A stretch of DNA of 64,000 nucleotides. Source: Rhodospirillales bacterium. GTDB taxonomy: Bacteria; Pseudomonadota; Alphaproteobacteria; Acetobacterales; Acetobacteraceae. Every line of letters begins with the position of its first letter. The stretch's first letter is position 1. Below the pieces are notes generated by a model. It was not told where the DNA came from. It did not search any database and saw only the letters and a list, made by a program, of their open reading frames with translations. This document shows positions 1 to 9,146 of the stretch, in pieces. Where the stretch lies: assembly GCA_025352565.1 (NCBI GenBank), contig JANXTF010000118.1, positions 1 through 64,000 on the forward strand, read 5' to 3'. Both the position numbers and the translations under genes were made by a program.

Positions 1-36
1 CCGGTGAAACGGAACGGACCCCCCACCCCGGCCCTC

Positions 37-59
37 CCCACAAAAGGGGGAGGGGGAAG
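37..59 (+). repeat. Dispersed GC-rich repeat, copy 1
   Basis: A 23-base stretch (pyrimidine-run, ACAAAAG, purine-run) just upstream of urtB is found again, exactly, as its reverse complement at 26041-26063. Bases 32-39 and 47-54 form an 8-bp hairpin stem around a 7-base loop. It could be a terminator for an upstream gene or a short dispersed element; the sequence alone does not decide. Confidence 0.6.
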
Positions 60-71
60 AAAGCTAACGGC

Positions 72-1670
72 ATGGTAACCCGCCTCCTGATCCTGCTCCT
101 CCTGCTCGCGCCCCTCCCCCTCCCACTCCACGCACAGGACGCCCAGGACGCACAGCCCGATCCGCTGGCGTTGATCGCGTCCGACGATTTCGATCGCGTC
201 CAGCGAGGCATCGCGTTGCTCGCCACCTCCGGCAACCCGCACGCGGCCGCCATCCTGCGGGCGCTGACCGACGGGGAACTGTATGCCGGGCCCGACCAGC
301 ATCTGCTGATCCATCGCGGCGACGACTATCTCGACGCGGCCACCGAACAAAAAGTGCCCGACATCGCCGATGACGCGGTGAGCAATGTTCCGGTGAACAA
401 TGCCGTCCGCCGCGCGACCGCGGCCGCGATGGGCAGCCTCACTCTGTTCTCGCCCGACACCGCCACCCGCGCGCAGGCCGCCGAGGCGGTGTTCAAATCG
501 CGCGATCCGGCGGGGCTGGCGGCGCTGGACCGGGCACTCGCGCAGGAGCAGGACGCGAACGTGAAGCGCGTTATGCAGCAGGCGCGGGCCGCCGCGATCG
601 TGGCCTCGACCGACGCCGCCGAGGCCGATCGGCTGGCGGCTATCGCCACATTGAGCGCGCGCGGCGACAGCGAGGCGCGATCGCTGCTCGGCTCGCTGCG
701 CGACCAGTCGCCCTCCGCGGCCGCCGCCGCCGCCGCCGCCGTGGCGGCGATCGACCGGTCGCAGCAATTATGGAGTTTGGCGCAGGGCGTGTTCTATGGG
801 CTGAGTCTCGGCTCGGTGCTGCTGCTGGCCGCCGCCGGGCTGGCCATCACCTTCGGGGTGATGGGGGTCATCAACATGGCCCATGGCGAGATGGTGATGA
901 TCGGCGCCTACGTGACCTACTTGGTGCAGACCGAGTTGCGCGATTATGCGCCGCACCTGCTGGGGATGGGCGTGCTGTTCGCGGTCCCGCTGGCCTTCCT
1001 GGTGTCGGGCGGGGTGGGCGTGCTGATCGAGCGGTGCCTGATCCGCTTCCTGTACGGCCGCCCGCTGGAGACGTTGCTGGTCACCTGGGGGCTGTCGCTG
1101 GTGCTGCAACAGGCGGTGCGCTCGATCTTTGGGCCGACCAACCGCGAGGTCAGCACGCCCGGATGGATGAGCGGGGCGACGCAGTGGGGCGGGGTGACCA
1201 TCACCTATAACCGGCTGTACATCATCATCTTCGCGGTGATCGTGCTGGCCGCCCTGATGGCGGCGTTGCGGTTCACCTCGCTCGGCCTGCGGATGCGGGC
1301 GGTCACGCAGAACCGGCGGATGGCCGCCGCCATGGGCATTCGCACGCCCTGGATCGACGCGCTGACCTTCGGGCTCGGCTCGGGCGTCGCCGGCATGGCG
1401 GGCGTGGCCTTGAGCCAGATCGACAATGTCAGCCCCAATCTGGGCCAGGGCTACATCATCGACAGCTTCATGGTGGTGGTGTTCGGCGGCGTGGGCAATC
1501 TGTGGGGCACCATCGTGAGCGCGCTGACGCTGGGCATCGTGAACAAGTTCCTCGAACCCGTGGCGGGTGCCGTGCTGGGCAAGATCGTGGTGCTCGTGCT
1601 GCTGATCCTGTTCATCCAGCGCAAGCCGCGCGGCATGTTCCCGCTCAAGGGACGGGCGGTGGAGGCATGA
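72..1670 (+). CDS. urtB: Urea ABC transporter permease UrtB
   Basis: First membrane permease of the high-affinity urea ABC importer. The 532-residue protein has a cleavable signal-like segment (residues 1-21), a long alpha-helical extracytoplasmic N-terminal region to about residue 230, then a LivH-type permease domain with several membrane segments and the motif GVINMAHGEMVMIGAY. The N-terminal extension separates UrtB from ordinary LivH proteins. The ATG at 72 gives the signal peptide. Its stop overlaps the urtC start. The binding protein gene urtA, normally just upstream, is not in the window. The neighbouring urease genes support urea as the substrate. Confidence 0.95.
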   Translation: MVTRLLILLLLLAPLPLPLHAQDAQDAQPDPLALIASDDFDRVQRGIALLATSGNPHAAAILRALTDGELYAGPDQHLLIHRGDDYLDAATEQKVPDIADDAVSNVPVNNAVRRATAAAMGSLTLFSPDTATRAQAAEAVFKSRDPAGLAALDRALAQEQDANVKRVMQQARAAAIVASTDAAEADRLAAIATLSARGDSEARSLLGSLRDQSPSAAAAAAAAVAAIDRSQQLWSLAQGVFYGLSLGSVLLLAAAGLAITFGVMGVINMAHGEMVMIGAYVTYLVQTELRDYAPHLLGMGVLFAVPLAFLVSGGVGVLIERCLIRFLYGRPLETLLVTWGLSLVLQQAVRSIFGPTNREVSTPGWMSGATQWGGVTITYNRLYIIIFAVIVLAALMAALRFTSLGLRMRAVTQNRRMAAAMGIRTPWIDALTFGLGSGVAGMAGVALSQIDNVSPNLGQGYIIDSFMVVVFGGVGNLWGTIVSALTLGIVNKFLEPVAGAVLGKIVVLVLLILFIQRKPRGMFPLKGRAVEA

Positions 1671-2782
1671 GCCGCACATCGACCGCCATCTGCCTCGGGG
1701 TGGTGCTGGGCGGCGCCGCGCTGATGGCGGCGCTGAACCTGATGACGCCGGCGGACTCGGCGGTGCATGTGCCGACCTATGTGGTGTCGCTATTCGGCAA
1801 GTATCTGTGCTTCGCGATATTGGCCCTGGCGCTCGATCTGGTGTGGGGGTTCGCCGGCATATTAAGCCTGGGCCATGCCGCGTTCTTCGCGCTCGGCGGC
1901 TACGCCATGGGCATGTACCTGATGCGCGAGATCGGCACGCGGGGCGTGTATGGCAACCCGAATTTGCCGGATTTCATGGTGTTCCTGAACTGGAAGGAAC
2001 TGCCCTGGTATTGGTACGGCTTCGGCAACCCGGCCTTCGCGATGCTGATGGCGATGGTGGTGCCGGGGGTGCTGGCGCTGGTGTTCGGCTGGCTCGCGTT
2101 CCGCAGCCGGGTTTCCGGGGTCTATTTGTCGATCATCACGCAGGCGCTGACCTACGCGCTGCTGCTGGCGTTCTTTCGCAACGACATGGGATTTGGCGGC
2201 AATAACGGCATGACCGATTTCAAGGACATGTTCGGGCTGCCGTTGCAATCGGACGCCACGCGCTCGGGATTGCTGGTGGCGACCGCAATGTTCCTGGCGG
2301 CGGCGTTGCTGTTGTCGCGCGGCGTGGTGACCAGCCGGTTCGGCAAGGTGCTGATCGCGGTGCGCGACGCGGAGAGCCGCACGCGGTTCCTGGCCTACCG
2401 GCCGGAGAACTACAAGCTGTTCGTGTTCGTGCTGAGCGCGGTGATGGCCGGCATCGGCGGCGCGCTGTATGTGCCGCAGGTCGGCATCATCAATCCGAGC
2501 GAGTTCTCGCCGGCCAACTCGATCGAGGCGGTGATCTGGGTCGCGGTCGGCGGGCGCGGCACGCTGGTGGGGCCGATCATCGGCGCCGTGATGGTCAATC
2601 TGGGCAAGACGTATCTGACCGGCGCGTTGCCGGAGGTGTGGCTGTTCGCGCTGGGGTTCCTGTTCATCCTGGTGACGCTGCTGCTGCCAAAGGGCATCGT
2701 GGGCCTGTTCGCCAGGCGGCGCGCGAAACGCGAAATGTCGCCCACGCCCGGGATCGTGTTGCCAGCCGAGCCCGCGGAATGA
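1667..2782 (+). CDS. urtC: Urea ABC transporter permease UrtC
   Basis: Second permease of the urea importer, 371 residues, LivM-type. The frame is open further upstream, but the ATG at 1667 overlaps the urtB stop (ATGA) and gives the expected start of MSRTSTAICLGVVLGG with the first membrane helix. The motif GILSLGHAAFFALGGYAMGMY and the Trp/Tyr-rich loop ELPWYWYG near residue 110 are typical of UrtC. The last residues are basic, consistent with a cytoplasmic C terminus. It is coupled to urtD by another ATGA overlap. Confidence 0.95.
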   Translation: MSRTSTAICLGVVLGGAALMAALNLMTPADSAVHVPTYVVSLFGKYLCFAILALALDLVWGFAGILSLGHAAFFALGGYAMGMYLMREIGTRGVYGNPNLPDFMVFLNWKELPWYWYGFGNPAFAMLMAMVVPGVLALVFGWLAFRSRVSGVYLSIITQALTYALLLAFFRNDMGFGGNNGMTDFKDMFGLPLQSDATRSGLLVATAMFLAAALLLSRGVVTSRFGKVLIAVRDAESRTRFLAYRPENYKLFVFVLSAVMAGIGGALYVPQVGIINPSEFSPANSIEAVIWVAVGGRGTLVGPIIGAVMVNLGKTYLTGALPEVWLFALGFLFILVTLLLPKGIVGLFARRRAKREMSPTPGIVLPAEPAE

Positions 2783-3540
2783 GCGGCGTGGTGGGCAAGA
2801 ATGCCGAGACGCTGCTGTATCTCGATGGCGTGTCGGTCAGCTTCGATGGCTTCAAGGCGCTGAATTCCCTTTCGCTGGTGCTGGTTCCCGGCGAGATGCG
2901 GGCGGTGATCGGGCCGAACGGCGCGGGCAAGACGACCATGATGGACGTGATTACCGGCAAGACCCGGCCCGATGAGGGGCGCGTCGTGTTCGGGCGCGAT
3001 ACCGACCTGACCAGGCTGGACGAGCCGGCCATCGCCACGCTCGGGATCGGGCGGAAGTTCCAGAAACCGACGGTGTTCGAGCCGCACACCGTGTGGGACA
3101 ATCTGCTGCTGGCGCTGTCCGGCGACCGGCGGCCGCGCTTCACGCTATGGGCGCGCGAGAGCAGCGAGGAGCAGGACCGGATCGAGGCTATCCTCAAGAC
3201 CATCCGGCTTGGCGATGCGCGGAAGCGGCGGGCGAGCGAGCTCAGCCACGGGCAGAAGCAGTGGCTCGAGATCGGCATGTTGCTGGCGCAGGAACCGCAA
3301 TTGCTGCTGGTGGACGAACCCGTCGCGGGCATGACGGATTCCGAGACCGCACAGACCGCCGACCTGCTGCGCGAGATCAACCGCACCCGCAGCGTGGTGG
3401 TGGTGGAGCACGACATGGCGTTCGTCCGCGCGCTGGCGGTGAAGGTGACGGTGCTGCACGAGGGATCGGTGCTGTCGGAAGGCAGCATCGACCATGTGAG
3501 CGAGGACCCGCGCGTGGTGGAGGTGTATCTTGGCCGCTGA
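2779..3540 (+). CDS. urtD: Urea ABC transporter ATP-binding protein UrtD
   Basis: ATPase subunit of the urea importer, 253 residues. Walker A GPNGAGKTT is at residues 45-53, the signature is LSHGQKQ rather than the canonical LSGGQ, and Walker B is LLLVDEPVAGM; all three agree with LivG/UrtD proteins. The ATG at 2779 overlaps the urtC stop, so it is preferred over upstream in-frame starts. It is expected to dimerise with UrtE on the cytoplasmic face of UrtBC. Confidence 0.95.
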   Translation: MSGVVGKNAETLLYLDGVSVSFDGFKALNSLSLVLVPGEMRAVIGPNGAGKTTMMDVITGKTRPDEGRVVFGRDTDLTRLDEPAIATLGIGRKFQKPTVFEPHTVWDNLLLALSGDRRPRFTLWARESSEEQDRIEAILKTIRLGDARKRRASELSHGQKQWLEIGMLLAQEPQLLLVDEPVAGMTDSETAQTADLLREINRTRSVVVVEHDMAFVRALAVKVTVLHEGSVLSEGSIDHVSEDPRVVEVYLGR

Positions 3541-4240
3541 CGGAGTGCTCCAAATTCGCGAGGTCGATCTGCATTACGGGGCGGCGATCGCGCTGCGGAA
3601 GGTTTCGCTCACCGCCGGGACGGGCGCGGTGACGTGCCTGCTGGGGCGCAACGGGGTGGGCAAGACGAGTCTGCTGCGCGCGGTGACGGGGGTGCATTCC
3701 GTCTCGTCGGGGACGATCGTCTGGAACGGCGAGGACATCACGCGGCTGCCGACCTATGACCGTGCCAAGCGCGGGATCGCCTATGTGCCGCAGGGCCGCG
3801 ACGTGTTTCCGCTGCTGACGGTGCGGGAGAACATGGAGACCGGGTTCGCGGTGCTGCCGCGCAGCGAACGAAAAATTCCCGACGAGATGTTCGAGCTGTT
3901 CCCGATTCTGAAGACGATGATGCGGCGGCGGGGCGGCGACCTTTCAGGCGGCCAGCAACAGCAATTGGCTATTGCGCGGGCCTTGGTGACGCAGCCGCGC
4001 CTGCTGGTGCTCGATGAGCCGACCGAGGGCATCCAGCCGAGCATCATCAAGGATATCGGCCGGGTGATCGCGCTGCTGCGCGCGCGCGGGACGATGGCAA
4101 TTCTGCTGGTGGAGCAGTATTTCGACTTCGCGCGCGATCTGGCGCAGCGCATCGCCGTGATGGATCGCGGCGATATCGTGGTGAACAGCACCCGCGAGGA
4201 GCTTGACGAACAGGATGTCCGCCGCCGCCTCTCGGTCTGA
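3530..4240 (+). CDS. urtE: Urea ABC transporter ATP-binding protein UrtE
   Basis: Second ATPase of the urea importer, 236 residues from a TTG at 3530; a GTG at 3545 is an alternative start and would remove five residues. Walker A GRNGVGKTS is at residues 39-47, the signature is LSGGQQQQ and Walker B is LLVLDEPTEGIQPS, the last being typical of LivF/UrtE. It overlaps the end of urtD by 11 bases and runs into ureD, so transport and urease genes form one transcription unit. Confidence 0.93.
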   Translation: MAADGVLQIREVDLHYGAAIALRKVSLTAGTGAVTCLLGRNGVGKTSLLRAVTGVHSVSSGTIVWNGEDITRLPTYDRAKRGIAYVPQGRDVFPLLTVRENMETGFAVLPRSERKIPDEMFELFPILKTMMRRRGGDLSGGQQQQLAIARALVTQPRLLVLDEPTEGIQPSIIKDIGRVIALLRARGTMAILLVEQYFDFARDLAQRIAVMDRGDIVVNSTREELDEQDVRRRLSV

Positions 4241-5039
4241 GCATCAGCGCGCCACGGGCGAACTCCGCGTCACGATCAAGTCTCGCGACGGACGGGGCGC
4301 GCTGGAGGGGCTGCGGCAGGAGGGCTGCCTCAAGGCCCGCTTTCCCCGCCCGGTAGACTGGATGGAGGTCACCACGCTGAACACGTCGGGCGGCGTCGCG
4401 GGGGGAGATTTCCTGCGGACGTCGCTGTCCGTGCGGCAAGGCGCGCGGGCGAGCTTCACGTCGCAGACGGCCGAGCGGTTCTATCGGGCGCTGGATGCGG
4501 ATGCACCGGCCGATCTGCGCACGGATATCGTGGTGGAAGCCGGCGCCGCGTGCGAGTGGCTACCGCAGGAGAGCATCCTGTTCGACGGCTGCGCGATGGA
4601 CCGCACGCTTGCGGTGGATGTGGCCGGCGACGGCTGGTTCCTGGGCGTGGAGTCGCTGGTGCTGGGGCGGGCCGCGATGGGCGAGCGGGTACGGACCGCG
4701 CGGGTCCGCGACAAGTGGCGGGTGCGGCGGGATGGGCGCTGGGTGCTGCATGAGGCGATCCGGCTGGAGGGCGACGTGGCCCGCGTGCTGGCCGGTGCCG
4801 CGACCGCGCGGGGATTGGGGGCGATGGCGATGATCGTGCTGGTCTGCCCCGACGCCGCGGGCAAGCTGGATGCGCTGCGGGCGGCGTTCGGCGTTGCCGA
4901 GGCGGGAGCAAGTGCCTGGAACGGGATGCTCGTGGCCCGCATCGTGGCGCCGGATGGGGCGACTCTGCGGACGAGCGTGATCGCGGGGTTGAACTGCTTG
5001 CGCGACCCCCGCACTCTGCCGCGAGTCTGGCAATGCTGA
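4215..5039 (+). CDS. ureD: Urease accessory protein UreD
   Basis: Scaffold protein that binds the urease apoprotein and, with UreF and UreG, delivers nickel to the active site. It has 274 residues from the ATG at 4215; a TTG at 4203 is possible. Family features visible include the [11 protein letters not shown] segment near residue 57 and the QTAERFYRA segment near residue 82. It starts inside the last codons of urtE (26-base overlap) and ends 7 bases before ureA, the normal ureDABC order. Confidence 0.95.
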   Translation: MSAAASRSEHQRATGELRVTIKSRDGRGALEGLRQEGCLKARFPRPVDWMEVTTLNTSGGVAGGDFLRTSLSVRQGARASFTSQTAERFYRALDADAPADLRTDIVVEAGAACEWLPQESILFDGCAMDRTLAVDVAGDGWFLGVESLVLGRAAMGERVRTARVRDKWRVRRDGRWVLHEAIRLEGDVARVLAGAATARGLGAMAMIVLVCPDAAGKLDALRAAFGVAEAGASAWNGMLVARIVAPDGATLRTSVIAGLNCLRDPRTLPRVWQC

Positions 5040-5046
5040 GGATGAC

Positions 5047-5349
5047 ATGCACCTGACGCCCCGCGAAAAGGACAAGCTGCTGATCGCGATGGCGGCGAAC
5101 GTGGCGCGGCGACGGCTCGAACGCGGGGTGAAGCTGAATTACCCCGAGGCCATCGCGCTGATCAGCGACGCGGTGGTGGAGGGCGCGCGGGACGGGCGAA
5201 CCGTGGCCGATCTGATGGAGGCCGGGGCGCATGTGCTGACGCGGGCGCAGGTCATGGACGGGATCGCGGAGATGATCGCCGACGTGCAGGTGGAGGCGAC
5301 ATTCCCGGACGGCACTAAACTGGTGACCGTGCATGAGCCGATCCGATGA
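5047..5349 (+). CDS. ureA: Urease gamma subunit UreA
   Basis: Smallest structural subunit of urease (urea + H2O to carbamate and ammonia), 100 residues, the usual length. The start [13 protein letters not shown] and the segment [20 protein letters not shown] are hallmarks of the gamma subunit. The three subunits are separate genes here, as in most bacteria. It ends before the ureB start at 5390, with no overlap when the internal ureB start is used. Confidence 0.97.
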   Translation: MHLTPREKDKLLIAMAANVARRRLERGVKLNYPEAIALISDAVVEGARDGRTVADLMEAGAHVLTRAQVMDGIAEMIADVQVEATFPDGTKLVTVHEPIR

Positions 5350-5389
5350 GGGGGTGGGGGAATACAGCTTCCACTCCAGGAGCCACATC

Positions 5390-5698
5390 ATGATCCCCGG
5401 CGAGATCGACACGCTGCCCGGCGACATCGAGCTGAACGCGGGGTTGGCGCGCACCACGCTGGTGGTTGCCAACACCGGCGACCGGCCAATTCAGGTGGGA
5501 AGCCACTATCATTTCGCCGAGACCAACATGGCGCTGCAATTCGACCGCGCGGCCGCGCGCGGCCAGCGGCTGGACATCGCGGCGGGAACGGCGGTGCGGT
5601 TCGAGCCGGGGCAGACGCGGGAGGTGACGCTCGTGCCGTATCAGGGAACGCGTACGATCTACGGGTTCCGCGGCGACATCATGGGGAGCCTCGGCTGA
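5390..5698 (+). CDS. ureB: Urease beta subunit UreB
   Basis: Structural beta subunit, 102 residues. The frame is open from 5333, but the ATG at 5390 is chosen because it has an AGGAG site about 7 bases upstream and yields [16 protein letters not shown], the standard beta-subunit start and length. Typical segments [18 protein letters not shown] and the C-terminal YGFRGDIMG are present. Its stop codon overlaps the ureC start by one base. Confidence 0.96.
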   Translation: MIPGEIDTLPGDIELNAGLARTTLVVANTGDRPIQVGSHYHFAETNMALQFDRAAARGQRLDIAAGTAVRFEPGQTREVTLVPYQGTRTIYGFRGDIMGSLG

Positions 5699-7404
5699 TG
5701 GCCCGCATCACGCGCCGCGCCTATGCCGACATGTATGGACCCACCACCGGAGACCGGGTGCGGCTGGCCGATACCGAGTTGTGGGTGGAGGTCGAGCGCG
5801 ACCTGACCGTGTACGGCGACGAGGTGAAGTTCGGCGGCGGCAAGGTGATCCGCGACGGGATGGGGCAGTCCCAGGCGTCGCAGGCCGAGGGCGCGGTGGA
5901 CACCGTCATCACCAACGTGCTGATCGTGGACCATTGGGGCATCGTGAAGGCCGACGTGGCGATCACCAACGGGCGGATCGCGGCGATCGGCAAGGCGGGC
6001 AATCCCGACGTGCAACCGGGGGTCACGATCATCGTGGGCCCGGGCACCGAGGTGATCGCGGGGGAGGGCAAAATTCTTACGGCGGGCGGCGTGGACAGCC
6101 ACATCCACTTCATCTGTCCGCAGCAGGTGGACGAGGCGCTGGCCTCGGGCGTCACCACGCTGGTGGGCGGCGGCACCGGGCCGGCGACCGGCACCTCGGC
6201 CACCACCTGCACGCCGGGGCCGTGGCACCTCGCGCGCATGTTGCAGGCAGCCGAAAGCCTGCCGGTGAATCTCGCGTTCTCGGGCAAAGGCAATGCCAGC
6301 CGGCCGGCGGCGCTGGAGGAGATGCTGCGCGCGGGCGCGTCGTCGCTGAAGCTGCATGAGGATTGGGGCACCACGCCGGCCTCGATCGATTGCTGCCTGA
6401 CGGTGGCCGACAAATTGGACGTGCAGGTGATGATCCATACCGACACGCTGAACGAGAGCGGCTTCGTCGAGGACACCATCGCGGCGTTCAAGGGCCGCAC
6501 CATCCATGCGTTCCACACCGAAGGCGCGGGCGGCGGCCATGCGCCCGACATCATCCGGGTGGCGGGCTTGCCGAACGTGCTGCCGAGCAGCACCAACCCG
6601 ACGCGGCCCTACACGTCCAACACGCTGGACGAACATCTCGACATGCTGATGGTGTGCCACCATCTCGACCCGTCGATCCCCGAGGACGTGGCGTTCGCCG
6701 AAAGCCGCATCCGGCGCGAGACGATCGCCGCCGAGGATATCCTGCACGACATGGGTGCCTTGTCGATGATCTCGTCGGACAGCCAGGCGATGGGACGGGT
6801 GGGCGAGGTGATCATCCGCACGTGGCAGACGGCGCACAAGATGAAGCTGCAGCGCGGGTCTTTGCCTGGCGACGGGCGGGCGGACAATGCGCGGGTGAAG
6901 CGGTATATCGCGAAATACACGATCAACCCCGCCATCGCGCAAGGACTGGCGCGCGAGGTGGGCTCGATCGGCGTGGGCAAGCTGGCGGACCTCGTGCTGT
7001 GGTCGCCGATGTTCTTTGGCGTGAAGCCCGATCTGGTCATCAAGGGCGGCAGCATCGCGATGGCACCGATGGGCGACCCGAACGCCTCGATCCCGACGCC
7101 GCAGCCGGTGCATTACCGGCCGATGTTCGGGGTGCTCGGGGGCGCGCTGGCGGCAAGCTGCATCACCTTCGTTTCGGGCGTGGCGTTGGAGAGCGACATC
7201 GGCTCCCGGCTCGGCTTGCGGCGGCATCTGGCGGCGGTGTCGGACACGCGGGGCGGGATCGGCAAGCGCAGCATGATCCACAACGACGCGTTGCCGAACA
7301 TCGAGGTGGACGCGGAGACGTACGAGGTGCGCGCGGATGGCGTGCTGCTGACCTGCGAGCCGGCCACCGTGCTGCCGATGGCGCAGCGGTATTTCCTGTT
7401 CTGA
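5698..7404 (+). CDS. ureC: Urease alpha subunit UreC (catalytic)
   Basis: Catalytic subunit carrying the dinuclear nickel centre, 568 residues, full length. All key residues are present: metal ligands His135 and His137 in HIHF, the lysine that is carbamylated (Lys218) in [10 protein letters not shown], the [10 protein letters not shown] and [12 protein letters not shown] segments, the flap cysteine Cys320 with His321/His322 in MVCHHLDPS, and Asp361 in SSDSQAMGR. The enzyme should be active if nickel is supplied. No nickel transporter gene is seen nearby. Confidence 0.98.
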   Translation: MARITRRAYADMYGPTTGDRVRLADTELWVEVERDLTVYGDEVKFGGGKVIRDGMGQSQASQAEGAVDTVITNVLIVDHWGIVKADVAITNGRIAAIGKAGNPDVQPGVTIIVGPGTEVIAGEGKILTAGGVDSHIHFICPQQVDEALASGVTTLVGGGTGPATGTSATTCTPGPWHLARMLQAAESLPVNLAFSGKGNASRPAALEEMLRAGASSLKLHEDWGTTPASIDCCLTVADKLDVQVMIHTDTLNESGFVEDTIAAFKGRTIHAFHTEGAGGGHAPDIIRVAGLPNVLPSSTNPTRPYTSNTLDEHLDMLMVCHHLDPSIPEDVAFAESRIRRETIAAEDILHDMGALSMISSDSQAMGRVGEVIIRTWQTAHKMKLQRGSLPGDGRADNARVKRYIAKYTINPAIAQGLAREVGSIGVGKLADLVLWSPMFFGVKPDLVIKGGSIAMAPMGDPNASIPTPQPVHYRPMFGVLGGALAASCITFVSGVALESDIGSRLGLRRHLAAVSDTRGGIGKRSMIHNDALPNIEVDAETYEVRADGVLLTCEPATVLPMAQRYFLF

Positions 7405-7877
7405 TGCGCGGCACATCCGTCCTGGCGAAAGGCGAGTGGGAGGCGGCGCGGGAGGTCGATTGCGTGCTGGTGGATTACGACCGGCGGCACCGACGGCGCA
7501 TTCTTTTGCCGACAGTGAGCGGTGCCGGGTTGCTGCTCGATCTGCCGCAAGCGGTGCGGCTGCGTGACGGCGATGGGGTGGTGCTGGAGGATGGCGGCGT
7601 GGTGCGCGTGCGGGCGCGGGCGGAGGCGCTGCTGGAAATCCATGCGCATGACGATGGGGATTTGATCCGCATTGCCTGGCACCTCGGCAATCGCCATCTG
7701 CCGGTGCAGCTTCTGGGCGAGTTCATCCGCATCCGGGCCGACCATGTTATCGAGGAGATGGTCGAGGGGTTGGGTGGGCATGTGGAGCATGTCGCGGCGC
7801 CGTTCGACCCCGAGGCGGGGGCTTATTCGGGCGGCGGCCATCATCACCATCACGGGGACGACGACCATGAGCATTAA
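7404..7877 (+). CDS. ureE: Urease accessory protein UreE (nickel metallochaperone)
   Basis: Nickel-binding chaperone that hands Ni(II) to UreG during urease maturation. The 157-residue protein starts at the ATG at 7404, overlapping the ureC stop by one base. The RIAWHLGNRHLPVQL segment carries the conserved metal-site histidine region. The C-terminal tail is a natural metal-binding stretch of five histidines followed by DDDHEH, as in many UreE proteins. Its last 11 bases overlap the Uma2 gene. Confidence 0.95.
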   Translation: MRGTSVLAKGEWEAAREVDCVLVDYDRRHRRRILLPTVSGAGLLLDLPQAVRLRDGDGVVLEDGGVVRVRARAEALLEIHAHDDGDLIRIAWHLGNRHLPVQLLGEFIRIRADHVIEEMVEGLGGHVEHVAAPFDPEAGAYSGGGHHHHHGDDDHEH

Positions 7878-8415
7878 TCCGCGGCCCCACATGGATGCCG
7901 ACACATTCATCGCCTGGGCAATGGAGCAGCCGGAGACCGAGCATTACGAGTTGTACGAAGGCGAGATCGTCGGCATGTCGCCCGAGCGATCGGCCCATGG
8001 GCTCGTCAAGGGCAATGTCTACGTGGGTGTGGCGAACGCGATCGCGCGGGCTGGCCTTCGTTGCTGGGCCTATATCGATGCCATGGCCGTCGTCATCGGC
8101 GCCAACAGCGTGTTCGAGCCGGATATCGTGGTGCGCTCCGGCAACAAGCTTCCAGACGATGCGCTCAAGATCACCGACCCGATGATCGTGGTCGAGGTGC
8201 TCTCGCCGTCCACCCGTGCGCGGGACTTCAACACCAAGCTGACCGGCTATCTCAGCATCCCGTCGCTGCGGCACTACCTCATTATCGACCCGGACACGCG
8301 CCGCATCGTGCATCAAGCGCGCAATGGCGCAGGCCGGTTCAGCACGACGATCCTGGGCGACCAGCCGATCGCGTTGGACCCGCCGGGGATCGTGCTGGAG
8401 AACATCTTCGCTTGA
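7867..8415 (+). CDS. Uma2 family (DUF820) restriction endonuclease-fold protein
   Basis: A 182-residue Uma2-type protein. The PD-(D/E)xK core is visible: Asp86 in FEPDIVV, Glu110 in IVVEVLSPST and Lys124 in NTKLTGYL, followed by HYLIIDPD. The cellular role of this family is poorly known. It lies inside the urease accessory block, overlapping ureE by 11 bases and sharing its stop with the TTG start of ureF, so it must be co-translated with them. Nothing in the sequence ties it to urease chemistry; it may be a passenger inserted between ureE and ureF. Confidence 0.88.
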   Translation: MSINPRPHMDADTFIAWAMEQPETEHYELYEGEIVGMSPERSAHGLVKGNVYVGVANAIARAGLRCWAYIDAMAVVIGANSVFEPDIVVRSGNKLPDDALKITDPMIVVEVLSPSTRARDFNTKLTGYLSIPSLRHYLIIDPDTRRIVHQARNGAGRFSTTILGDQPIALDPPGIVLENIFA

Positions 8416-9146
8416 GCGTCCTGCGGCTTCTCGCGTGGCTGTCGCCCGCGTTCCCCACCGGCGGCTATGCGTGGTCGCTTGGGGTGGAGTGGGCAGTCGA
8501 TGTGAACGAGATCACCGATGGGAAGAGCCTGTTCCCGTGGGTGGCGGATGTGTTGCGGCACGGAGCTGGGCGGAACGATGCGATTTTATTGCGGCACGCG
8601 CACAGACTTGTATCCACATCCCCGTCACGGTCGGCGCAGGCCGGCCATCCACGACTTTGCTGCGGCACTGAAGACATGGATGGTCGGCCTCCGCCGACCA
8701 TGACGGAGCGTTTGGGACACCTCGTCGAACTCGCCCTCGCCACCTCGCCCACCCGCGAAATCCATGCCGAATCCATCGGCCAGGGCAATGCCTTCCGCCT
8801 CGCCGCGTCTACCTGGAAACCCACAATCCTGCACGAGATCGAGGGCGATCTCCCCTATCCCATCGCTGTCGGGGCGCTGACCGGTGCCAGCGGCATTTCG
8901 GAGCAGGATGCGACGCTCGCGGTGTTGCAGGCCTTCGCGGCCAACATGATCTCGGCGGCGGTGCGGCTGGTGCCGCTGGGGCAATCGGCGGGGCTCGCGG
9001 TGCTGGCGGCCCTGGAACCCGTGATCGAGGAAGTGGCCCGCGAGACGCACGCGGCCACGCTCGACGATCTCGGCGCGGCATGCTTCCGCGCCGATCTGGC
9101 ATCCATGCGTCACGAGACGCAATACACGAGGCTGTTCCGCTCATGA
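8412..9146 (+). CDS. ureF: Urease accessory protein UreF, with in-frame insertion
   Basis: GTPase-regulating accessory protein that acts with UreD and UreG. The TTG at 8412 overlaps the Uma2 stop and gives the start [21 protein letters not shown] (first residue Met), typical of UreF. The C-terminal half ([25 protein letters not shown]) is normal. At 244 residues it is longer than usual because about 28 residues, from near residue 71 to 98, are encoded by a palindromic repeat at 8622-8706. The reading frame is kept. The insertion lies between helices, so function may survive. Confidence 0.93.
   Translation: MSVLRLLAWLSPAFPTGGYAWSLGVEWAVDVNEITDGKSLFPWVADVLRHGAGRNDAILLRHAHRLVSTSPSRSAQAGHPRLCCGTEDMDGRPPPTMTERLGHLVELALATSPTREIHAESIGQGNAFRLAASTWKPTILHEIEGDLPYPIAVGALTGASGISEQDATLAVLQAFAANMISAAVRLVPLGQSAGLAVLAALEPVIEEVARETHAATLDDLGAACFRADLASMRHETQYTRLFRS
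8622..8706. repeat. Palindromic element inserted in frame in ureF
   Basis: Bases 8622-8653 and 8675-8706 are inverted repeats matching at 28 of 32 positions around a 21-base spacer. Each arm also contains its own small hairpin (GGTCGGC...GCCGACC in the right arm). This nested palindrome resembles bacterial interspersed palindromic units. It is read through as about 28 extra UreF residues rich in Pro, Gly, Arg and Cys, which do not look like UreF. No second copy was found in the window. Confidence 0.8.

Noticed and set aside
768-1679. 303-codon minus-strand open frame opposite urtB
   Set aside because: Antisense shadow of urtB with His/Gln/Arg-rich low-complexity translation.
5659-7416. 585-codon open frame on the minus strand opposite ureC
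   Set aside because: It is the antisense of a certain gene with all urease motifs; the product is His/Arg-rich without a domain, as expected from high GC at third codon positions.
7840-7877. Five consecutive histidines at the UreE end, resembling a cloning tag
   Set aside because: Natural His/Asp-rich tails are normal for UreE; the codons and context are genomic.
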